NCBI GenBank assembly: GCA_011317545.1
Contig: WUJK01000013.1
Span: forward strand, 620,001 to 684,000
Reading direction: 5' to 3'
Length of the DNA: 64,000 nucleotides
Source: Coniella vitis
Lineage: Eukaryota; Ascomycota; Sordariomycetes; Diaporthales; Schizoparmaceae
Shown: piece after piece, positions 45,664-56,707 of the stretch
Layout: each line of letters opens with the position of its first letter
Position numbering within the stretch: position 1 is the first letter of the stretch
Position numbers and translations under genes: made by a program
The notes under the pieces: generated by a model
What the model saw: only the letters and a program-made list of their open reading frames with translations
What the model was told of the DNA's origin: nothing
Databases searched by the model: none

Positions 45664-47464
45664 TTAGAACCCCAATATCTCATTCACCCTCCTCACAGCC
45701 TCCCGCTCACCCTCATCAGCACCACTCCCTTGCACCACCAATGGCTCGAATCCAAGACTAGCGAGTCCATCCTGCCCAGCAATTGCCCGTAAAAACGCCT
45801 CATCCGGCCGTCCTACATGCTCAGACTCGCCCTTGCCACCGGGGAAGTCGGGCCCAGGCGTCCCCTTGCGCCATGCCTCCCGCATCCTCGCCACATATTT
45901 CGCGTTGGTCTCTGTTGCCGGGCATATGGGAATGTAAAGCACGCTTGAGTCACCTTTACCCTTGTGGTGAAAGTCGACGGCGTGGATCGCTGTGGCAAGA
46001 ACATCAGTACGATCAAGTATTGACAACTGTTGGAGAACAAGAGAAGAACCAGATCGAATACGCAAGAGCAGCACACTTACTATCACAATGCCACGCAACG
46101 TAGTCCCCCGGCCTCACCCTCGGCACATGCACCATGGTCCGGTCGAGCTCCAAGTGCGGATGCAGCGCCCACCGCGGAAACTCCAATCCGTACCCGGGCG
46201 TCGCGCCCTGGAGCTCACTCGTCATTTCCCCTCCCTCCGTGCTCGCACCCCCCGTAAACACCCAGTTGTCCTTGTCCAGGAACCTCTTCCGCGCTTCGCT
46301 GCCAGGGTTGCTTTCGGCAGTTGCCTCTAGATGTTGCACGGTCCTCTTGGGCGTGAAGAACGGCCGCAACAGCGTATACACCGTCGCCAACTTTAACAGC
46401 GGCCCCACCAGCAGGGAGCCCTCGTTTGGCCCCGTATCGCTCATGCTCAGCCAGCCTTGGAACATCCGGAACGCACTGCACGTTCCGAGGCCATTGAACA
46501 AGTCCGACTGTACGTCTAGGCGTGTGCTGGAGTTCCAGGGGTCATAGCCGCGCCCAGGCGGCGCAGTGGCATCCCACTCACCTGCAAACACAGCCTCGTA
46601 GGTGCCCCCCAAGCCGTACCCTTCCCGCATCCACCTCTCCACACTGCCCCCGTCCTGGTGGGGACCGAGAGCAAACGCTGCGTCGCCCGGTTGGCGAATG
46701 CGAAGACGGTCAGCGTATGCGAGCGGGTGGGCGAGCGAGATGGTGGACCGGGAGGGGCCGGGGGGAGTGTGCGTCGTGGCGGCGGCCGTTCCGGTGTGCC
46801 AGGTGGATTGCATCAGGGCGCGTTGCATGGCAATGAGGTTGGGGTGTGTGCGGGCGCGCATCTGCGCCGGGGAAAAGTAGAGTTCCCAGACCTGGGGGTC
46901 CTTATCTGGGAACCCTTTTGTCTGGGGGTTCTTCTTGATGTACTCTTCCACTTCCGTTTTATAACCCCTTGCTTCTGCCTCTGGTATCACGCCCCGTACG
47001 ACTACCGTCCCTCTCTTTCTTATCTCTTGCTTGGCCTCCTCCAGGTCGCTTTGTAAATGATCAAATCGAATCTCGGGAATAACGCTCGACCCCTGTTTGG
47101 CAATAATGTCATTCTCCACGCGCAGCTGGTCTAGCAGCCTGTCCCAGCTCGCCTTGATTTTCTCTTCGCGGCCTTGGGATAGGGATAACTTGAGGAGGCG
47201 GAAGGAGTCGGGAAGAGGATCATTCTTGATGCCTGCGAGAGAGGCGAACGAGTCGGATATATCGCCTTCGCGCTTGTCTGTGGACTTCAGCGGAGGAGGA
47301 GGAGGAGCAGGAAGGGGAGGAGAAGCCTGGCGAAGGGGGTCAGGTGATGGTATTGCCGGGAAGCCCATGGCCAAAGTGCGTCTTTGGGTTTTCTCGACGG
47401 TCATACTGGGCGCGAGTCTATATGACAAGCCTGGTCGGACTCGACCGGCTCGTCTTGCTGCCAT
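45664..47464 (-). CDS. DUF1479 family protein (2OG-Fe(II)-type fold)
   Basis: Two exons, 47464-46081 and 45989-45664, join in frame to 569 aa across the intron 45990-46080 (GTAAGT to CAG). The family is DUF1479 (bacterial YbiU-like, jelly-roll dioxygenase fold): RGTVVVRGVIPEAEA, KNPQTKGFP, the metal-site motif LGPHQDGGSVERW (HxD, about residue 265) and the distal VRPGDYVAWHCDTIHAVDF, where the intron falls inside the second His block. Together these could supply an Fe(II) triad. The N-terminus MAARRAGRVRPGLSYRLAP is Arg-rich without acids, as in a mitochondrial presequence. The frame continues to an ATG at 47626, giving 623 aa. The substrate is unknown. Confidence 0.85.
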
Positions 47465-48165
47465 CTGCCACATTTGGACTCGGGCAAGACAGAATGGGAT
47501 TTTGTATTGGCTCAGTTGGCAGATTGAAGGTATAGCAAAGGAGAAGTATGTACTGAGGCTTTTACGGATGACGGCTTGTTCAGGCCCAAAACCAATTCGC
47601 CCGTCACACGAACACTTTCTCCTCATCTTTTATATAACCAGTCCAGTCCAATGGCGGCGCTCAGTCTCCCGATATACGGAATTTCCATTTTGAGCTTAGC
47701 GCGTCGGTGCAGCGGGACGGCCATCAAGCGGCACTACTATTTGAAGTTTAGCGCGCTTGTCCTTTATAAGTCAGCAGCCGCGGAGCTGCCAAAGTCAGGC
47801 TCAGCTCCGACGACACACTAATGTCCAGTCTTTGGATGGAAAACATCGAACTCGCCAAGGCGTCTGAGGACAGACAGCATGCGTGCGCATCTTTCTGACG
47901 GCTTTTGGAAGACAACAATCGGCTATACAAGAAGGCCAATCTGTCGGGGCTAGCAGAAACCTTGCGTTTCCTCGCAGCAGCTACCGGAGCCACATTTGTT
48001 TTCGGCGATCCGGTTATGCTGTAAACCCACGACTCTATCTGATCTCTGCTTCTACCCGGCCCTTTAAATTATTCTCCGCCTGTGACTCCGACTTCCATCA
48101 TCCTGCCGGTATACCCATAACTCAGGGACCGTTCAAATATCACGTTACATATCACATTGGCGTCC
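47465..48165. other. divergent promoter region
   Basis: About 0.7 kb between the divergent DUF1479 and Zn2Cys6 genes, minus any part used by a longer DUF1479 start at 47626. No clear regulatory motif or additional gene is seen. Confidence 0.4.
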
Positions 48166-50853
48166 ATGGCCTCCGCGGAACTGCCTCATCTGGCAGCACT
48201 CTCACCAAGTCTACCAGCATCAGCATCGACATCGACATTGACATCCCCGGATACCACAACCACCACCACCACAAACAACGACAGCACAAAGCGTCCGCTT
48301 GGAGCATTCGTCAAGTTCGTGGCCTCAGAAGCAGACGGTCTACCAGTCAAGCGGCGGCAGGTCCAACGGGCATGCTCATCATGTCGCAAGCGAAAGGTCT
48401 GAACGTGACTCCCAATTCCTTTTCTGCTATCCGCTGCTCGTAGTTTGGTGTCTGGTTGGCTGTGTCAAGGGTGGCGGAGGAAAGTGATTTTGAATTTTGG
48501 CAATTGTCCTGACGCGATGCTCAGAAAAGATGTGTCCACGGATCCAACGCCCCGGATCGTAATACAGACATCTCAGCACCACCAACACACACGCCATCTG
48601 CCCCATCCTGTCCACAACGACAAAGGCCACGCATCCCCCACAAGCCACCACAACGACATTCCTCTCGCTCTCGTGCCACATGGGGAGTAGTCCAGCGAGA
48701 AGAAGATCCGATATCAACACCAACACCAACACCAACGTCTGCACAGGCAACAACACCCTCTTCGTCGCAACCACTGCGCCAAAAGGACCAACTGTCCACA
48801 CCCTCCTTTTCCCCGGCCGAGTTGGGTGCCTCGCAACTCGTAGAGCTCTCGACCTCAGCCTTCGTTGGCGACCTCGCGCCAGAAAGCGTATTCATCCATG
48901 CCGCAAACGAGAGTCTGGCGGGATTCTCCACGCCGTCGCTTCGCGAGAAAAGATCCGGACTAGGGACATGGGTTCGACGGCAGTCCTCGCCCGGGAATAA
49001 CTTCCACGATGCTGAGCCGCCCTTGGAATCAGCCACGATTACTGGCAGCCCTGAACAGGTCGGAGGCAGCCGACGATTCTCAAGAACATCAAATAGTGGC
49101 GTTCTCCCTCCTGTATCCAAGGTGCCATCCCGCAGGCAGGAACAACCGCGCTTCCACCCCCTCCAAGGTCTTCTTCTCACCCAGTCACCTGATGAACGAA
49201 TGGCCACCATCGAACAATATCTCGCGGTCTGCCCGCCCGCTGCAGCATACGAGCACCTCCACCGCATCTACGCAGAACGCATCCATCCCATCCTCCCCAT
49301 CCTCAACGACTCGGACCTCCTCGCCATCCACGACCCAAGCACTTGTTCCACACCACGCTCGAACCGCCTCATTGTCTTTAGGCAGGCAATCTGCCTAGCA
49401 GCATCTCTCGACCCATTAGCACGCCCCCACCTCCACCTAACAACCACCAACGACCCACCGCTGCAGCCTCAGGACTTCCATAACCGCCTCTCCGCAGCAA
49501 TTCTGACTTCTGTCAATACAGACGTCTTGACTGATCGAGTAGACCACATACGTGTCCTTCTCCTCCTCTTTCTCTTTTATCAGCCCCGTCACGCCTCCGA
49601 GAGAGATACGTCGCCCCTCATCTTCAGCCAAGCAGTGCACTACGCACACACGCTTGGCATACATGTGCGTGGCTTTGGGAGAGACACAGGAGGGGGTGAT
49701 GACGACAGTGGTGAAGCAGAGGTTCTTTTTCTCGTGCTTTGGGCCCTTGACGGCGTCAGCGCGGCGTTTTACGGCCGTCCTTGTATCGTCCATGAGCGCG
49801 ACACCGATCTTGACCTCGATGCGTGTATCGAAAGACAAGGAAAGGCAAGACCCGCGTTTCAATTGTTCCTGAGGCTGTCGCAAAAGCTGCAGGAGGTCAT
49901 ATGCTTATACCGACCGCGCGCGGAAGGTCTCGCGGGCGTTGAGATGCCTGTCTTTGAGACAATGATTCTGGACGCTGGTGCCGACAAGATGGCGTCCACG
50001 TTGCTTGGTATGTAATCTTCGTCGTCACGTGAGTATGCAGGTAATGCTGACTGAGGGCCCCCGTAAAGCCACATTGGAGGTCTTTTACCATGCAATCACC
50101 ATCTTGTCCTGTCGGAAATGTCCAAAGGTAGCGACCACATCGCGAGGAATATCCTCGGCTCATCTCCCTGACCCAGACGCGAACGCGCGGCGTTCGCTCT
50201 CTGCTGATCGCATCATTGACTCTGTCGTCGCTGCTATCTCATCATCCCGGGGTCCCTCCTCGGATGGCATATGTGTCTTGCCGTTTGTCCCCTACGGTGT
50301 GGCTCTCTCACTTAGCGTGACTTACCTCAAGATGCGCTCCACCAAAATTCCCATGTATCGCTCGAGGGCCAAAGCTCGATTCGGAGAAGTTGTGGGATTG
50401 TTACAGTCTCTGGGCGAGGTCTATGCATGTGCAAGGTTCAACGCAGGGCTTGGGATGGCGATCTTGCAGGAGATGGATAAAACAGCCAAAGGACTTGTCA
50501 GCTCAAATGGCGCAAATGGTGGTTGTGGGAATGATTCTCAGCAGATTGAGGACCGGCAAAACGATCAGGTCGGTTACGAAAAAGCCGCAGTATCCCAGCC
50601 TGGAGTGTGTGTGCCAGCGAAGGGGCCTAACACCGAGTCCCTTGCTCAGCTGGATACCCTGTCTGGCAATGATCAAATCCATTTCGATGGCGCTGAGACT
50701 GGAGTCTTGCCCGCGTGGTCTGACATGTCAGATGTTGACTTGTTTATGCACTTTGACCCAGAATTTGATTTGAACGCAGTGGATGCGGCCTTGGGAGCCA
50801 ATCTTGAAATGGGAGTCCCCCAGGCATGGACAATGCAGTATCTTGGGAAATGA
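48166..50853 (+). CDS. atypical Zn2Cys6 fungal transcription factor
   Basis: Three exons, 48166-48396, 48525-50007 and 50069-50853, join in frame to 832 aa. The intron 48397-48524 splits the zinc cluster, as is common in the class. Residues 70-80 (CSSCRKRKKRC) carry the first three Cys with perfect C-x2-C-x6-C spacing, but the second half of the cluster (C-x2-C) is absent. Only one Cys (106) follows, in a Pro/His-rich segment. The middle region (LTQSPDERMATIEQYLAVCP, HRIYAERIHPILPILN, FRQAICLAASLDPLARPHLHL) is the fungal-specific transcription factor homology domain. The C-terminus is acidic/Asn-rich. It probably acts in the nucleus as a pathway regulator. It lies about 6 kb from the PKS end, so a role in that cluster is possible but unsupported. 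Confidence 0.85.
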
Positions 50854-50997
50854 GTCTGTGAGGGGCTGTACATGACATGACCACTACCACGTTGAAGCAC
50901 ACTTGTACAGGAACTTGGTTATATGAGGAGTAGATGCTCAAGGGATGCTTGTATTGCGTCTCTAGGTTTCTCGGATCACGAACCAGCCTGCTCACGT

Positions 50998-51645
50998 TTA
51001 CTGAGCGATGAATGGCGTCAGATAATCCATCTTGCCCAGAGGCACGCCTTGCTTGCGAAGGATATCATAAGCGGTGACAAGGTGAAAGAAGACGGTCGGT
51101 ATGCTGTGCATCGCGTACCAATGTTGGAATGGGGCCTCCATCTCCTGAGTATAGCTGACGCGCCTGTTGCAACGGTGCCGTTAGCCGGGTTGTCCGCGCA
51201 GAGTGGCCTAAAGCAGGCGCTTACGCGACCAGGATTTCGTCTTGCCGTCCATTGAGCTGCTCTGGGCGGATAGCCTTAACGAAAATGCGGAGATCTTTGA
51301 CGGTCGCCGATAGTTCAGCAAACGTCTTTTCTTCAGCAGGCCTCTCGGCACATTCCATTCCAGTTGTCCTAGAGAAGGTATTTCTGGTCACGCGTGCCAC
51401 TTCCAAAGTTGTCAGCGTTAACAATATCTCCATCAGATATTAGATGGCAGAGAGCACGCACAGATCTGAATCTGCTTGACGAAAGGGAACATCTCGTCGG
51501 CAATGGCTGCATTGATGTATTCGGCGTCAACATTGAGCGCATTGTCTTTGGCATGCTGGACGGCCTTGTCGAGGATGGCGTCGGCCGCGTCGAGGCACTT
51601 GAGGAAGATGGGGACGTAGGCATCATAGAAGGTGATATCGGCCAT
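50998..51645 (-). CDS. DUF1993 family protein
   Basis: Three exons, 51645-51462, 51399-51225 and 51163-50998, join in frame to 174 aa. The introns 51400-51461 and 51164-51224 have GTGCGT/AAG and GTAAGC/CAG ends, the first with a GTTAAC branch. Family features: the N-terminal YDAYVPIFLKCLDAADAILDKA, then KTFAELSATVKDLRIFV, and the C-terminal HWYAMHSIPTVFFHLVTAYDILRKQG with the conserved His residues of the DUF1993 (DinB-like) four-helix fold. The length matches the family. The frame continues upstream to an ATG near 51778, but the family starts at MADITFYD. The function is unknown; DinB-like proteins often bind a metal through three His. Confidence 0.88.
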
Positions 51646-52221
51646 CCTGGGCGGAGCTGACGGTGCTTGAGGTCTTGGAGGCCTGTTTGTTGTGCAAAAG
51701 GGTCGGCGATACAAGCTACTGAGAGTTGAGATGGTGCAAATGTTGTTGGAGCTCGAGCTGTCAGGTACCTGGGCCATGTTTAAGGGCGAGAATGGAAGGG
51801 CTATGGTGTTTTTATGAGCCACCGGCCCTTCCTCGTTTGATGATATACGTCTATACGTACGCGCCCCAGTGGCAGCATCGCTCCTTCCATGCGTTTCTCA
51901 GGCACACAGCGACAGGTTTGCCAGGACAATCAGTACCGGCGCAATGCAAGGCTGCACAATCTCCTATGCACGTATATTGCGGGCCAAAAGCAGATAGCCT
52001 AGCTTGATATTTTGCGTCGCTCTGGTCACAATTGTGGAATCTGATAATGAACCACTGCACTGGTTGACAGAGGCTAGATCACAGTTGTGTTTTCGGCGCA
52101 TTGTCATCCTGGTGGCGGTTAGCATGTGACATGCCATTTCCAGGGTCTCAGTGAGTCCTCAAGCGCTACAGGGCGCTGCACGTCTCGATGCCCTAAAAAT
52201 ACAGCGGGTTAGAGGGTGACA
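51646..52221. other. intergenic region
   Basis: About 0.58 kb between two minus-strand loci. It would contain the DUF1993 promoter, and possibly an upstream ATG of that gene near 51778. No other feature is seen. Confidence 0.4.
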
Positions 52222-53263
52222 TCAGCCTGTCCACAGCCCTGAGCAATCGAGCTCGCTTCTCAACGACCAACACCATGTGATCAGCCGTCTTGCCCGATCA
52301 TCACTCCTGCCGCCATACGCGTTGAGCCGTCTGAACTTGTCTTCTAGCTGCTGTCGCGACAGTGTATTCCCAGGATCGCCCTTTGGACCGTCACAGCCTC
52401 CTTGGACAACCCGACCGTCTGCCAAATGCACCTCGACTCGGCCCAGCCAACGCTTCGGATACGCACCGTCGATTTCTGCATCGAGCATCATCGAAAGTCG
52501 CTCGCGGAACTGCAGCACCTCTGGGTCCGTCAGCTTAGACTGCTTAAAGTCCACCAGACCTGCGCTCTCCTTGAGTGCCATGAGCGCAAAGCGTCGTCTT
52601 CATGCTGAACTTGGCCGCGTGCACCGTTGCGGGCGGCGACCCCGCGTCGACCGGTCCCAACACATCAATCGCACCTTGATGGACCCGCGCAACAACCTCG
52701 TGTACCTCCGCCATCGGATCCGCAATTCCATGTTTGTCAATCGCATCGAGAAGCGCGTCCGCCGCAGGGTGCGTGTGTCGACAGCAATCATGGAACTTGA
52801 AGCTCGTCTCGAGCACCGCCCACCGCCGTCTGTTGTCGTGAGCGGCGGCCAGAACCGCTGGAAAGATGACACTGTTGGTCATGTTTTTGACGGTGTTTGA
52901 TTGTGGACTACTGACGAGTCTGCGCAAGGGGACACTGGCAGGAGACCCAACTTACGTAGCAGTCTTGCAGTACACTGCTATTGTGTAGATCGTCTTGCTC
53001 CAGTGTCTGGCTCGAAGCACCGTTCAGGCAAGCAGCCCAGTACGAACTCGTCGACCTGCCGGTGGTGATAACTACTGCCGAGCCACCATCTGGTCCCATC
53101 TGCCGCGCCAGTTGCTCAAAAGCTGGGATCGGATGCGTCTTGGAGGCGGCCAGTCCAGGAATAGCTCTTGGATTTGGAGCCAGACTGGCTCGGGCACGCT
53201 GTCGGCCGTCAGATTTTCTGTTTCATATCGAAGCAGCGCGGCGGTATTTGGGGATGTTGCCAT
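52222..53263 (-). pseudogene. MmgE/PrpD-family pseudogene
   Basis: Remnants of a MmgE/PrpD-type dehydratase/decarboxylase (2-methylcitrate dehydratase, aconitate-decarboxylase superfamily). Order on the minus strand: an N-terminal helix from the ATG at 53263 (ENLTADSVPEPVWLQIQELF); a shift of frame near 53150 to AASKTHPIPAFEQLARQMG and LNGASSQTLEQDDLHNSSV, the family's active-site region; a frame change across an apparent intron (52872-52955) to VIFPAVLAAAH; an in-frame jump straight to FKFHDCCRHTHPAADALLDA, missing about 200 residues of the core; another frameshift near 52590; and the C-terminal LADGRVVQGG and PKGDPGNTLSRQQLE. Several independent lesions make sequencing error unlikely. It is not functional. 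Confidence 0.85.
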
Positions 53264-54602
53264 TGTGAAGATTCACTGTGATAGTCATTAGGATATAGTG
53301 GCTGACTGAGACTTGCACAGTACCAGGTCTCTTTTGCTTCGAAGCCATTACTCACTCCGATGCGACAATGTTGTGGGATTTTGATGTGCGGGGTTCAGTT
53401 GGGAACTCACCTCGGTTCATATGGCATAAAGCACTCTGCTCAAGCCAGTCAACATCTCAAATGACTACTGGGCTGATAACATTTACTCTACTTACTATCC
53501 TGCCACCGGACAAACACCGAAACTGCGGTTCGATAACATCTTATTTCGCCACAGTCCGGTTACAGTTTGCCGCGTCCGCAACCCAACCATTCTCGCTGGC
53601 AAAGATATAACCATTGATGTACAGTGATCGTCATGCAGAGCCCGTTTCCAGAAATAAGTTGCTCGGGATGATGACCCGGACGTTGATTCCTTTTTGGGTC
53701 TTCCAGTTTACAATTTATGCTCTACGGGTGTATTTATGATTCACATTTGAGGCAACCAAATCCGGCCCATGAATCAAAACATTTGGGCACGTGTCTGAAC
53801 CAAGCGTCTTCAAGTCTTACCACTGTTCAGAGCCTACATATGCCCTCCACAGACACGTGTTGGTGCTACCCATGAGCCGTCACTATTCCAGAACGATATC
53901 CAATCATCTCCTCTTGGCTGCTTGAGGAAAGCTTGGCTGACAAACAGGGGCTCTGTTTCCTCCCTTTTGGATGGGTTCGCAGCTGCCAGAGCAGCAAGCC
54001 ACTGCGCTGGTATGAGGGCGGCCCCTAACTTTCGCCTGTTGACCTTGGGGGAGAAGGAATCGGTGCATATGAAGGAGTAAGCCGGTGTGGGATAATGGTG
54101 TAGCAGTCTAAAGCAGGGAGGGCATGTGGGGAGGCGTAGGGATTGGTTCAACTTGCCATGCATCACTCAGCTTGGGACACTTTTTTCAGCGGGACTTTGC
54201 GCCCAAAAGCCGTGGTGTGTTGCAACCAGTGCCGACGCATGTCAGCAAAGCCGGCCAGTCGCGTGGGGTTGCCAATGTCGGTATTCTTTTGTTTAGGCGG
54301 TGATGGTGGCCCTGTGTGACTGTGAGACGACGAGGGCTTGGAATGGCTTTTGTTCTGCCTTCTTCATGCTGACATTTTTGCAAAGTCTTGGGAACGGCTG
54401 AAACTAGCAAACATTCTCGAGGCTTTAAAGAAAGAGATCCGTTCCACTGCCCATGGGAAATTTCAATCTCAAGATCATACATTTTACTTCCTTTTCTTGT
54501 TCTGACCGCACCGGTTTCCCTGCGTACATATGACATATGTAGCAACATCCGCAAGAAGTTGGATGAAAACGCGACTGTGCAAAAGAAACCGATCATCTCA
54601 CT
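53264..54602. other. intergenic region
   Basis: About 1.3 kb upstream of the membrane-protein gene and of the PrpD pseudogene. Frames such as 53834-54166 and 54186-54596 (minus) show no domain. No gene, RNA or repeat is supported. Confidence 0.4.
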
Positions 54603-56445
54603 ATGGCGTTACAACACCAATCCTGGTTCCACTACTCCCTCGAACGCCCCTATCCCTTCCGCTGGTTCACGCCTGTCTTTGCCAGCCTCGCCGCCGTCTT
54701 TGCCGTCCTCTTCACCTTCATCAACCTCGCCGCTGACGGATACACCCAAAAGGTCGTCTATACCACAAATCCCAATTCCACCCTCGGGGAGCACCACTGG
54801 TACATGAAGGCGCCCTGGTCGTGGATCAGCACGGCGCAGTTCTCGTGCCAGTCACCCGGAATAACGATTGGGAGCCCGTACTATACCTCGAATCAAAACA
54901 CAGCGAGCTATACGGTGGAGAATATGAATACCACGTTACCTCCGGCTGCCGACGGGGACGCGGCGGCGGAGGTGTATTCGGGGTTAAATGCGCAGTCGTT
55001 GGGGATCACGACGTACATGAACAATACGTTGAGGAGTTGTGAGATGGGGACGATGGAACTTGTTTTTACGTCGGGTGAGGAGCCTACTTCGGCACAGGTC
55101 CAGATTCAGGTGAGTGGTCATCATTTCTTTCTTCACAAGTTCATACTCTTGGGTCGATGATGATTTGGGAAGAGAGGGCATATGTGAGTCTGACAATCGT
55201 GTACTAGACGGGACCTATCTATTGCTATATTGAGGCGGAAAAGGTCATTCACTTTACGTTGCAGCAGACGTTCACTGGGACCGACTTTCTGTTTGACCAG
55301 CGGTCTAGTCTGAGCCAGTACTTGGTCTATGACTTTATGTGAGTGCTTTTTGTTGGTGCTTTGAAAACTGTTCTCTCTTAGGTTCAAAGTACTGATGTGC
55401 TGTTCGTATAGGAAACAAAGCTACACTGCCTTGATGAATACGATATACGCCATGAACAGCACAGCCGAATACACCGGCACAACAATGTGTAGGTTGAACT
55501 CAACGCCACTGACACTACCTCCAAACTAACTCGTTCCATCTCCATCCAGCCCTCCAAGTCTCTGCAAACCAAGACATCACCTCAGCCGCCTTCTTGACCG
55601 CTTCCCTGGTCCGCCCAGGCGCATCCGCCAATCTCCTCTCGTCCTCTTCCTCCAACGACACCTCACCAACACCCTTCCCGCTGGCCGAAGCCACGCCAAC
55701 CAACCTCGCCCGCCTCCTCGACGCGTTTGCCAAGTCCTACTACTCGACCGTCATGTGGGATCTCGCCTTCAACCGCACGACCAACGCCTTTGCAAGCCAG
55801 TCCGCCACGGCGTCCCTCCAACACACCATCAACGACGCTGCCGCAGCCGCAGCAGGCGAGGCGACCATCGGCAACCTGTCCGTCCTGGGCACGTCCGAGC
55901 TCCAGGGCAGCCCCGCGCAGTTCAGCGTGCAGTACATCTGCTCGGTCCCGCGCCAAAAGGACACGGGGTCCCTTGTCATCTCCGTCGCGGTGGCGGACAT
56001 CGTGCTTCTCTCGGCGTTTTGGAAGATGTTTGAGATTGTGGCGCGGAGGTATCTTGTCGCGCGGGATAGGACGTGGAATGTCTGTCCGGGGTGTCTTGAA
56101 CTTGGAGGAGGCTGTGACGATGGTGGTGGTGGTGGTGGTGGTGGCTTTGCGCAAGGCTCAAGCGGTACGCGTAGGTCTATGAGGATGATGCGCCGAGGGG
56201 GAAAGAATAGTATCTGGCAGCTGGACCAAGATCCTCTGTGCCAGAATGGTGATTCGGACCAGGAGACATTGTATAGCCAGCCTCGAAGCCAGCCGGATCT
56301 GTGCTTGGGCAAGGGGAATGTGAAATGTGTGCAGTCTGCGGGCTCTGTCTCGACGAGGGATTCGCAGAGTACGTTGAGGGCGGTAGAGGAGAAGGATGCG
56401 AGGGAGGGGAGGATTGTTGCTGGGGAGTATCTTGCTCTTTCGTAG
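54603..56445 (+). CDS. two-TM fungal membrane protein
   Basis: Four exons, 54603-55109, 55208-55338, 55412-55488 and 55550-56445, join in frame to about 536 aa. The introns (55110-55207, 55339-55411, 55489-55549 with an ACTAAC branch) have GT-AG ends. One TM segment lies near residues 22-43 (FTPVFASLAAVFAVLFTFI) after a short basic N-terminus. A large extracytosolic loop with many N-x-S/T sites follows (NTTLPPA, NNTLRS). A second TM lies near 377-400 (LVISVAVADIVLLSAFWKMF). The C-terminal tail is Gly-rich and polar. The layout suggests a plasma-membrane or endomembrane protein of an uncharacterised fungal family. It converges on the PKS and may or may not belong to its cluster. No enzymatic motif is seen. 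Confidence 0.8.
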
Positions 56446-56707
56446 GGGCTGTTTTCGACAAGTCTGTGGGACTGATGCACGATAAGTTGAACACAGCCGG
56501 TCCGATGTTCGAATTATTTCTTTTTTTTTTTTTTCCCCACGTATCATTACATTGCAATCCTCCACTACTCCATCTGCTTTATCCATGCCCCATAAACCAG
56601 CTCGGGCTCAATGTTTGTCCAGCTTCTATTAGAAATTCATCCCACTCTCATTACACCCAATATTATATATATATATATATTCATCACAAGATCCTCTCCA
56701 TCCACGT
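56446..56707. other. intergenic with (TA)n and T-run
   Basis: A 16-base T/C run near 56520-56535 and a short TA repeat at about 56664-56681 lie between the convergent membrane-protein and PKS genes. This fits shared terminator sequence. Confidence 0.6.
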
